DNA from: Myxococcales bacterium | GTDB lineage: Bacteria > Myxococcota_A > Polyangia > Nannocystales > Nannocystaceae | Assembly: GCA_020633295.1 (NCBI GenBank) | Contig: JACKDW010000010.1 | Span: 62,001-126,000 of the forward strand | Direction of reading: 5' to 3' | Length of the DNA: 64,000 bases | Shown: positions 15,974-22,660 of the stretch, piece after piece | Position numbering within the stretch: the first letter of the stretch is position 1 | How the letters are laid out: each line of letters begins with the position of its first letter | Program-made: the position numbers and the translations under genes | The notes under the pieces: generated by a model | Seen by the model: only the letters and a program-made list of their open reading frames with translations | Databases searched by the model: none | Told to the model about the DNA's origin: nothing

Positions 15974-17636
15974 TGAACTCACGGACATGAACGATTGGAC
16001 CGTCGTCGACCTGCCGCTGCGCAGCGACGCGAGCTGGCGGCGCGCGCTCGAGGCGATGACGCCGGGCGCGGACGACTGGCGTCACGCCCAGCGTCAGCGG
16101 CTCGCGACGCTCGCGGCGGTGCGCGCCCCGCAGGCGGAGGTCTGGTCGATCATCGCGGCGCTGCGCGAGCGGCACGACGGGCGCACGACGCTCGGGGAGC
16201 TCGCGCTCGCGAGCCGGGCGCTGAGCGGCGCGCCGGCGCAGCTGCGGGGCGGCGCGCTGACGCGCGACCTGCCCGAGGGGCACCCGGTGCGCGACTACGT
16301 CGACGCCGCGTTCAGCTTCTGGAAGAGCTTCCGCGGCGGCGGCTTCGGGCGCGTCGCCGCGGCCCACGCGGGCACGCCCTTCGGTCGGCTCGCGGCCTAC
16401 CGCGCGCTGCTCGATCAGATCAACCACCACCCGACGAGCGCGCGCAGCCTGACGGCGCTGCAGGAGTTCTTCCAGGCGTACCCGGAGGAGACCGAGCTCG
16501 CGTACGCGGCCGCGCACAGGCTCGCGCAGGTGCAGTCGTGGCGCGCGCCGAAGCGCGCGACCCGGGCCTGGGAGGCGCTCGCCGAGGCGCACCCTGAGTG
16601 GCGGGTCACGGCGATGCGCTCCGCCGCCGACGTGATGGCGTCGCGCGGCGACCACGAGGAGGCCGTCGAGTACTACGACCAGATGCTCGCGGCGGCGCGG
16701 GAGCAGGGTGAGCTGGTCTGGGTCGACTGGCGCGCCAAGCAGGCGTACACGCAGGCGCGCGGCGAGGCCGGCTGGAGCGTGGTGTGGACGCGCTTGCGCG
16801 GCGAGGCGCTGGCGAGCGAGTCGCCGGAGCGCGCGCTGCTGCTCGTGCACGCGGCGCTGCAGCTCGGCGACCACGACGAGGTCCACCGGCTGCTCGCGGG
16901 CCTGAAGCTCGAAGCGCTGCCGCCGGCCGAGACGCTCGGGCTCACGCGCGCGCTGATCGGCGCCAACCTGGCGCGCGAGGCCAGCCCGCTGCTGCGCGGC
17001 CTGCTGGAGCGCGACGCCGACGACGTCGAGCTGCGCCTGGTCGCGGCCGCGGCGGCCGAGTCCCTGGGGCGCCTCGAGCAGGCGGCTCAGCACCTCGAGC
17101 GCTACCTCGAGCTGCGGGCCGAGGACGAGGTGTCGCTCTCGGAGCTGCGTCAGGTCTACCAGCGGCTGTTCTCGCTGCGCGAGCGGCTGGCCCAGGGTGT
17201 CGGGCAGGACACGTCGGATCGCCGGCACCGCGACGCCGCGCTCGCGCTCGCGGCCCGCTGGCGCGCGGAGGACCCCGACAACGCCGACATCGATGAGCGC
17301 TGCGCCCGGCTGCTGTTCGCGCTCGGCGAGGCGGACGAGGCCGGGCGCTACCTGGCGAGCGTGCACGAGCGCCACCCCGGCGAGGGCTCCGCGCACGCGC
17401 GCGCGGCCGAGCTGCTCACGAGCGAGGGCCGCGACGCGGCGGCCGACCTCGCGTGGCGACGCGCGATCGCGGTCGAGCCGACGAACCCGACCTGGCGTCT
17501 GCGTCGCGCGCAGACCCTGCTCGCGCGGGGTGATAGCGAGGGGGCGCGCGTCGAGCTCGACGCGATCAGCTCGGGGCGCTGGCAGGAGCGCTTCAGCGGG
17601 ATCGTGCAGCAGGCTCGCTCGCTGCGCCGGCGGTGA
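15534..17636 (+). CDS. TPR-containing C-terminal portion of the FecR-VIT-vWA protein
   Basis: Continuation of the preceding gene in the +1 frame; removing one G from the run at 15530-15536 joins them into one frame from 12128 to 17636. The segment first gives a beta-rich domain (LEERVRYDGETLVASYPALG, LRLTPRGGEARWIEFVLDDGDRVVEL), then about 16300-17600 a helical TPR-like array (WEALAEAHPEW, HEEAVEYYDQMLAAA, LGRLEQAAQHLERYLEL, LGEADEAGRYLASVHERHPGEG). The TPR part would be extracytoplasmic and could bind partner proteins. No start signal supports independent translation, so it is a gene part, either broken in the organism or split by a sequencing indel. Confidence 0.75.
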   Translation, partial: GLRRRARAAGRELEERVRYDGETLVASYPALGLAVRRRVGPTEPALLGVWAPWVMPRAETLARWYDVSRPEPRVLRLTPRGGEARWIEFVLDDGDRVVELRRRGPDGETRRTEIARDDESITVRADAGARRYEIERAGEAPAAPTSDELTDMNDWTVVDLPLRSDASWRRALEAMTPGADDWRHAQRQRLATLAAVRAPQAEVWSIIAALRERHDGRTTLGELALASRALSGAPAQLRGGALTRDLPEGHPVRDYVDAAFSFWKSFRGGGFGRVAAAHAGTPFGRLAAYRALLDQINHHPTSARSLTALQEFFQAYPEETELAYAAAHRLAQVQSWRAPKRATRAWEALAEAHPEWRVTAMRSAADVMASRGDHEEAVEYYDQMLAAAREQGELVWVDWRAKQAYTQARGEAGWSVVWTRLRGEALASESPERALLLVHAALQLGDHDEVHRLLAGLKLEALPPAETLGLTRALIGANLAREASPLLRGLLERDADDVELRLVAAAAAESLGRLEQAAQHLERYLELRAEDEVSLSELRQVYQRLFSLRERLAQGVGQDTSDRRHRDAALALAARWRAEDPDNADIDERCARLLFALGEADEAGRYLASVHERHPGEGSAHARAAELLTSEGRDAAADLAWRRAIAVEPTNPTWRLRRAQTLLARGDSEGARVELDAISSGRWQERFSGIVQQARSLRRR

Positions 17637-17830
17637 TCGGGCAGGGCCCTCGAGGTCGCGGCAGCGTGAGGCTGCGGCGCGCGTCCGCGGACGCGCGCGG
17701 CAGCGCGGCGAGGCCGGTCGCGCGGCGACTCATCGCGCGCGCGGGTCGAGAGCGCGTGCTCGAGTTGACCGAGCGCGTGGCCGCGCTGCGCGGCTGGCTG
17801 CGTGAAGAGCTCGCGCGGCTCGACGCGTGA
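17633..17830 (+). CDS. Possible small coupled protein, unknown function
   Basis: A 65-codon frame whose GTG overlaps the TGA of the TPR gene (GTGA), the arrangement of coupled genes. The last 35 codons have clear third-position bias and encode an amphipathic helix (RERVLELTERVAALRGWLREELARL); the first half is Arg-rich and less convincing. It may be a real small helical protein, or a remnant. Confidence 0.35.
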   Translation: MIGQGPRGRGSVRLRRASADARGSAARPVARRLIARAGRERVLELTERVAALRGWLREELARLDA

Positions 17831-17851
17831 GGCGGCGGGTCGCGGTTCGGG

Positions 17852-17857
17852 TACAGT
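17852..17857 (+). promoter_or_regulatory. -10-like TACAGT, leaderless-type position
   Basis: TACAGT with five bases before GTG 17863, predicting a leaderless transcript for the lipoprotein that follows. Confidence 0.45.
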
Positions 17858-17862
17858 GGGCC

Positions 17863-18912
17863 GTGATCTCCTCGCGGCGCCCACTCGCGCGCGCGCGCGG
17901 GCTCGCGGCGCTCGCGGGCGCCCTGCTGCTCGTCGGCTGCGTCCACGCCCGCGCGAGGTCTCCGACATGTCCTCGGGGCGAGGTCACCACCGGCGTGTAC
18001 ACGCGCGCCGGCGCGCTGGCCCGCGCCGGGCTGCCGCGGACGGCGAGCTTCGGCGAGCTCGCGCCGGACGGGCGGCTCGCGGTCGTCGCCCGCCAGCGCG
18101 CGTCGGCGCGAGGGCAGCGCGCGCGCGTCGTGCTCGACATCGTCGACACCCGGCGGGGCCGCGTCGTCGCGCGGCGTCGTCTGCCGCGCGGCCCCTCACG
18201 CGAGCGCTGGGTCGCGCTCGCCGAGGGCGGCGCCTGGTTCGTGCACCCCGCGGGCGGCGGCGGCCGGATCGAGCGCACGACCGACGGCGCGCGCGAGGCC
18301 ACGCTCGCGGGCCTCGCCCACGCGCTCGCGACCAGCGAGTCGCGCCTGCTGTGGATCGACGACGCGGGCCGCCTGCGCCTGTGGGCGCGAGATGACGCCG
18401 GGCGCTGGCGCGAGGAGGCGCGCGACGAGGGCGGCGCGGGGATCGGCCCGATGTTCTACGGGGCGAACGCGCTCGTGGGCGACGGCGCGCTCGCGCTCGT
18501 GCGCGTCGGCGGCCCGGCCGAGGGACCGTGGGAGTACGCGCTGCTCGAGCGACGCGGCGCCGCGCTCACGCGGCGTCCCGAGACGCTGCGGGCCGGCGCG
18601 CTCGCGCGCGTGGACGCGCGCCGCGTCGCCAGCGTGGTCGACGGTCGCTACTGCGAGTGGACGTGGCGCGAAGGACAGCTCGAGGGGCCGCGCTGCGGCG
18701 GCGCGGCCCCGCGCGACCCGTGGACGCGCCTCGCGGTCGGCGACGACGCGTGGATCTATCAGCACGCGAGCGCGGTCCTCGGCGTCATGGACCGGGAGGG
18801 CGACGCGCCGCTGGAGCTGCGCGGGCTGCCGCGGTGCGTCGTCATCCACGACGTCGACGTCGTCGAGGGGCGCGCGCTCGTGATCACCGGGCCCACGCGG
18901 CTCCGCCACTGA
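17863..18912 (+). CDS. Lipoprotein of unknown function, probable beta-propeller-like
   Basis: A 349-residue lipoprotein: Arg-rich start, hydrophobic core and lipobox LVGC near residue 26. The mature part has repeated short beta-strand units with Trp and Asp-Gly turns (FGELAPDGRLAVVAR, SRLLWIDDAGRLRLWARDDAG, DAWIYQHASAVLGVMDREG) suggesting a WD40/propeller-like fold, though no family can be named. GTG 17863 is chosen over GTG 17827 because it puts the Arg pair next to the signal core and sits five bases after TACAGT. It is convergent with the dimethylargininase-like gene. Confidence 0.7.
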   Translation: MISSRRPLARARGLAALAGALLLVGCVHARARSPTCPRGEVTTGVYTRAGALARAGLPRTASFGELAPDGRLAVVARQRASARGQRARVVLDIVDTRRGRVVARRRLPRGPSRERWVALAEGGAWFVHPAGGGGRIERTTDGAREATLAGLAHALATSESRLLWIDDAGRLRLWARDDAGRWREEARDEGGAGIGPMFYGANALVGDGALALVRVGGPAEGPWEYALLERRGAALTRRPETLRAGALARVDARRVASVVDGRYCEWTWREGQLEGPRCGGAAPRDPWTRLAVGDDAWIYQHASAVLGVMDREGDAPLELRGLPRCVVIHDVDVVEGRALVITGPTRLRH

Positions 18913-18979
18913 CGCGCGTTCTGAGCTGTCCCGACGGTCTTGTTGCCGGAGCTCGGCGCGCGCACGGGTCCGCGAGCGG

Positions 18980-19765
18980 TCAGCCCGTGAACAGGATCGA
19001 GCAGCAGGTCAGCGCGCCCTCGGCCTTGGCGAGCTCGTCCGCCGCGACTGTCTCACAGGTCAGGCCGCGGGCGAGCAGCCGCGCGCGGGTGCGCGGGTGC
19101 GCGGCGGGCACGAGCAGCGTGTCGTCGAGCCGCAGCACGTTGGCGGCGAAGGGCTCCTCGGGGTCGACCTCCACGAGCTCGAACGCCGCGAGCGCCGGCG
19201 ACACCGACGCGAGCGCCTCGCGGTCGATCCAGCGCGGGTTGTAGAGCAGCGCGTGGTCGCCGATCGCCGTGACCGCGGTCTTGAGGTGCAGGCAGCCGTC
19301 GACGCGGAGCGCGTGGGTCGAGTAGCCGTGGGGCTCCAGGGCCGCGCGCAGCTGGGCGATCCCGTGCTCATTCGACCGCGGCGTCAGCCCGACGAGCACG
19401 GTCCGCCCGAGCCGCAGGACGTCGCCGCCGTCGAGGGTGCCGGGCGGCACGATCGGGATCAGCGGGCGGAAGTAGCCGAGCGCGCGCGCGACCGGGACGA
19501 TCTCGTCGCGCCGCGAGGGCGCGCCGGGGCGGGTGATGACCGCGAGCTCATCAGTGACCACGGCCACGTCCTCGACGAACACGCAGTCGGGGCTCTCGGG
19601 GTCGGCGGGCAACGCGATCACCGTTCGGCCGTGCGCGTGTAAGCGCTCGATGTAGGCGGCGTGCTGGTCGCGCGCGCGGTGTAGGTCGACCGCGACGCGC
19701 TCGAGGTGGGTCAATTCGCAGCGGGCGATGGCCGGGCTGATCTCACGGGTGAGCGCGAACTGCAT
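18980..19765 (-). CDS. Dimethylarginine dimethylaminohydrolase / arginine deiminase-superfamily protein
   Basis: A 261-residue cytoplasmic protein of the guanidine-modifying superfamily. The pattern fits N(omega)-dimethylarginine dimethylaminohydrolase: DCVFVEDVAV, PPGTLDGGDVLRLG, the catalytic His in GCLHLKTAVT, and the nucleophilic Cys in ALTCCSILF near the C-terminus, with the normal length for bacterial DDAH. The family reaction gives citrulline and dimethylamine from asymmetric dimethylarginine; arginine or a related guanidine is possible. TATAGT at 19804-19809 gives a leader of about 30 bases. It is not in an operon with arginine genes. Confidence 0.85.
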   Translation of the reverse strand: MQFALTREISPAIARCELTHLERVAVDLHRARDQHAAYIERLHAHGRTVIALPADPESPDCVFVEDVAVVTDELAVITRPGAPSRRDEIVPVARALGYFRPLIPIVPPGTLDGGDVLRLGRTVLVGLTPRSNEHGIAQLRAALEPHGYSTHALRVDGCLHLKTAVTAIGDHALLYNPRWIDREALASVSPALAAFELVEVDPEEPFAANVLRLDDTLLVPAAHPRTRARLLARGLTCETVAADELAKAEGALTCCSILFTG

Positions 19766-19803
19766 GGGTGCCAGGATGACGCGGACGCCTCAGAGCGCGC
19801 CGC

Positions 19804-19809
19804 ACTATA
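19804..19809 (-). promoter_or_regulatory. -10-like TATAGT for DDAH-like gene
   Basis: Minus-strand TATAGT 38 bases before the ATG at 19765, in the divergent region shared with the FHA regulator gene. Confidence 0.4.
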
Positions 19810-19918
19810 GCCCCGATACGTCACAGGAGCGACGCTGGCGGGCGCGGGAGCGCGGCGGCGCTGCGCGCGGAAACACCGCAATTCCCGCGTGCGCCGGTGC
19901 GCCTGGACGGCGGAGCGA

Positions 19919-19924
19919 TACAAT
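19919..19924 (+). promoter_or_regulatory. -10-like TACAAT for FHA-AAA+ gene
   Basis: TACAAT with nine bases before ATG 19934; implies a 5' leader of only a few bases. Confidence 0.45.
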
Positions 19925-19933
19925 GCGGACCGC

Positions 19934-21394
19934 ATGAGCTCGGAAGAACGAGGACCGCTCGAGACGACGCTCGTCGAGGCGCCGGAGCAGGACTCCATGC
20001 TCTACTCGGCGACGCCCGACGGCTCCTCGCTCGCGCTCGTGCTCGTGTGGTCGCGCGAGGAGCCTGAGCGGATCGGCGAGGTCATCACGATGCCGCGGCG
20101 CGCACGGGGCTCGAGCTTCGTGATCGGGCGGACCGCGGAGCGCGGAGAGGACGGCGCCACGCCGCTCATGCTCTCGCGCCTGCGGCCCTTCGAGCGCCAG
20201 GTCACCGGGCCGTTTCGAGCGTCTCGCGTCTCGCGGCGTCAGCTCACCGTGAAGGTCGAGGACGCCGACACGCTCTACATCGAGAACGTCGGGCGCGGGC
20301 TGATCCGCGTCAACGGTCATCAGCTCGACAAGGCCACCGTCCGCGCCGGCGATCTGATCGAGGCCGAGCGCCGCTTCATCCTGCTGTGCACGCATCGACC
20401 CAACTCGTGGCCGATGCACGCGGCGAGCGACGACGTGTTCGTCTACGGGCTCTCGGACGAGCACGGCATGGTCGGCGAGAGCCCGGCGCTTTGGGAGCTG
20501 CGCGAGCGCGTGGAGTTCGTGGCCACGCGCGACGGTCACGTGCTCATCCACGGCCCCAGCGGCAGCGGCAAGGAGCTCGTCGCGCACGCCGTGCACACCC
20601 GTTCGAAGCGCCGCGGCGCCGAGATCGTCTCGCGCAACGCCGCGACGATCCCGGAGACGCTCGTCGACGCCGAGCTGTTCGGCAACATGAAGAACTACCC
20701 CAACCCGGGGATGCCGGTGCGCGTCGGCCTGCTCGGCGAGGCCGACGGCTCCTCGCTGTTCCTCGACGAGATCGGCGAGCTGCCCCACGCGATGCAGGCC
20801 CACCTGCTGCGCGTGCTCGACAGCGGCGAGTACCAGCGGCTCGGCGAGGCGCGCCCGCGTCGCTCCGACTTTCGCCTGATCGCCGCGACCAACCGCGACC
20901 CGGCCGCGCTCAAGCACGACTTCCTCGCCCGCTTCACGCTGCGCGTCGAGGTCCCGGGGCTCGGCGAGCACCGCGAGGACATCGTGCTGGTCGCCCGCCA
21001 CCTGCTGCGGCAGATCGCGAGGTCCGACGTCGCCATGACCGAGCGGTTCTTCCGCGGCGACGAGCCGCGCCTGAGCCCCGAGCTCGTCTACGGGCTGATG
21101 TGGCACCCGTTCACGACCCACGTCCGCGAGCTCAACGAGGTCCTGTGGCGCGCGCTCGCCACGAGCCCGGGGCAGTACCTGCAGCCGCCGCCGGGCTTCC
21201 AGGTCCGCGCGCCGCCGGAGCCGACCACCTCGCGCCCCTACACCGATCCGAACTCGCTCTCGCGCGAGGAGGTCATGACCGCGCTCGAGGAGTGCGAGGG
21301 CGTGAAGGAGCGGGCGTGGCGGGAGCTGGGGCTGCGCAACCGCTTTCAGCTCAACCGCCTGCTCAAGAAGTTCGAGGACCTGACCGAGACCTGA
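19934..21394 (+). CDS. FHA domain / sigma-54-type AAA+ regulator lacking the GAFTGA loop
   Basis: A 486-residue transcriptional regulator. An N-terminal FHA domain (about 25-155; FVIGRTAE, SRVSRRQLTVKV, NVGRGLIRVNG) reads phosphothreonine signals from Ser/Thr kinases. The AAA+ module has Walker A GPSGSGKE, Walker B SLFLDEIGELP, sensor I ATNRD and an Arg-finger region. A Fis-type helix-turn-helix ends the protein (AWRELGLRNRFQLNRLLKKFE). The L1 loop that normally reads GAFTGA and contacts sigma-54 is replaced by a sequence around NYPNPGMP, so ordinary sigma-54 activation is doubtful. FHA plus AAA+ is typical of the enhancer-binding protein family expanded in myxobacteria. ATG 19934 lies nine bases after TACAAT. 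Confidence 0.9.
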   Translation: MSSEERGPLETTLVEAPEQDSMLYSATPDGSSLALVLVWSREEPERIGEVITMPRRARGSSFVIGRTAERGEDGATPLMLSRLRPFERQVTGPFRASRVSRRQLTVKVEDADTLYIENVGRGLIRVNGHQLDKATVRAGDLIEAERRFILLCTHRPNSWPMHAASDDVFVYGLSDEHGMVGESPALWELRERVEFVATRDGHVLIHGPSGSGKELVAHAVHTRSKRRGAEIVSRNAATIPETLVDAELFGNMKNYPNPGMPVRVGLLGEADGSSLFLDEIGELPHAMQAHLLRVLDSGEYQRLGEARPRRSDFRLIAATNRDPAALKHDFLARFTLRVEVPGLGEHREDIVLVARHLLRQIARSDVAMTERFFRGDEPRLSPELVYGLMWHPFTTHVRELNEVLWRALATSPGQYLQPPPGFQVRAPPEPTTSRPYTDPNSLSREEVMTALEECEGVKERAWRELGLRNRFQLNRLLKKFEDLTET

Positions 21395-21407
21395 GCGCGC
21401 GCGCTCA
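21392..21407. terminator. 16-bp palindrome spanning two convergent stop codons
   Basis: TGAGCGCGCGCGCTCA is a perfect palindrome. Its first three bases are the TGA of the FHA-AAA+ gene and its last three are the TGA of the minus-strand ADYC gene. A six-base-pair hairpin with a CGCG loop could act on both transcripts; no U-tract follows. Confidence 0.45.
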
Positions 21408-22445
21408 CGGGAGCGGCCAGCTGACGCCGCCCTCCTGGTCCTGGACCTTGGTCCACAGCAGCGGCGCGCCGCCGCCGAACTGCTTGAGGATGACCTTGTC
21501 CGCCGGGCACAGCGGCGGCTTCGGGCCGGCGCAGGTGACGTCGTCGTAGGTCAGCCCGTTGCGCAGCGAGCCGCCGAGGCAGCTCGGGCCCGACGGCGTC
21601 CACAGCGCCTCCGTGACCGGGTCCGTGATCGGCTCCTGCGCGGCCGGGAAGCCGCCGTTGACCCCGAGCGCGTCGCGGACCATGAACGCCTGGCCCACCG
21701 AGGTCCACGACGTCCCGTCGCCGCAGTAGTCGGCGATGAACATCCGCAGCGCCGCGTTGTAGGCGTCGACGCCGACGTCGTGGGGCAGGTACCCTTCGCT
21801 GTAGAACAGGTTGGGCAGCCCGGTCTTGCCGGTCGCCCCCGCGCGGCAGGCGATGTAGATCGTGTTGGGTCGCTCGGTCACGGTCGCGGTGCTCTCGTCG
21901 ACGTGGATGTCCCCGTAGAGGATCGCGTCGACGTCGTTGCCCGCGCCCTTCGGGCCCGTCTGGCACAGGGGTACGGCCGGGTCGACGCCGTTCGAGGCGT
22001 GGAACTCAAAGGTGTGCGGGATGCCGGGGTGCGACGGGCCCACGTCCTCGACGGTGAGGACCAGCGGGCGCGGGGTCGGCCCGAGGTGATTGGTGAGCTG
22101 CCAGGTCGAGTGCAGGAAGGCCGCGCCCGTGTAGCTCTGGCCGTCGCGGGCGCCGCGGAGCGCCCCGCTCTGCATCCAGACCTGGTCGAGGGGACCGCTG
22201 TGGCCGTCGAGCGTGACCGACTCGAAGACGAGCCCGCCGTGCAGCGCGCCCGTGGTGTCGAGCTCGGGGATCGGGAGGACCTCGGTGATGTTGGTGTTGA
22301 GGTGCAGGCCGCAGTTCGGCGCGCAGCGCTCGCGCGCGTCGTCCTCGAGCGCGAAGCCCTCGTCGCTCGGCGCCGCGTCGCAGCCCGCGGCCGCCGGCGC
22401 GATCAGGCTCAGCGAGAAGATCAAACTAGCGGTGGTGCTCTTCAT
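21405..22445 (-). CDS. ADYC-type lipoprotein
   Basis: A 346-residue lipoprotein (signal MKSTTASLIFSLSLIAPAAAGC). The mature protein has a beta-rich first half and a Cys-containing second half with the sequence IADYCGDGTSWT, the hallmark of the ADYC family of predicted secreted proteins abundant in myxobacteria; flanking features IYIACRAGATGKTG, SEGYLPHDVGVDAYNAALRM and a Cys-rich tail agree. The function of the family is unknown; paired Cys suggest disulfides and a surface location. ATG 22445 follows GGGA-type ribosome-binding bases. Diverges from the kinase gene across a large inverted repeat. Confidence 0.8.
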   Translation of the reverse strand: MKSTTASLIFSLSLIAPAAAGCDAAPSDEGFALEDDARERCAPNCGLHLNTNITEVLPIPELDTTGALHGGLVFESVTLDGHSGPLDQVWMQSGALRGARDGQSYTGAAFLHSTWQLTNHLGPTPRPLVLTVEDVGPSHPGIPHTFEFHASNGVDPAVPLCQTGPKGAGNDVDAILYGDIHVDESTATVTERPNTIYIACRAGATGKTGLPNLFYSEGYLPHDVGVDAYNAALRMFIADYCGDGTSWTSVGQAFMVRDALGVNGGFPAAQEPITDPVTEALWTPSGPSCLGGSLRNGLTYDDVTCAGPKPPLCPADKVILKQFGGGAPLLWTKVQDQEGGVSWPLP

Positions 22446-22502
22446 GGTCCCGTCTCCCGATGAGCGCCTCACGTCTCCACGGCGCTCGTAGGGGATATGC
22501 GC

Positions 22503-22608
22503 GGCGCGCCGAAACCAATTGCGGGCGGTCGTGTTTTTCGTCTCCGGGCGAGCGAGCGCGGCCCCTCGCGTGGTCTCTGGACGCGACCGCAATTGGTTGG
22601 CGCGCGCC
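22503..22608. promoter_or_regulatory. Large inverted repeat in the divergent ADYC / kinase promoter region
   Basis: The left arm carries GGCGCGCC (22503-22510) and AACCAATTGCGG (22513-22524). The right arm (22587-22608) is its reverse complement: the 12-base core is perfect and a GGCGCGC block lies outside it. About 60 bases separate the arms. The AATT-containing cores stand out in this GC-rich DNA. A symmetrical operator for a dimeric regulator of both divergent genes is the simplest reading; not proven. Confidence 0.5.
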
Positions 22609-22660
22609 GAGCATGGAGTAGATGGCGCGCCGACGAGCGCGCGGGCGAGCGAGCGACACC

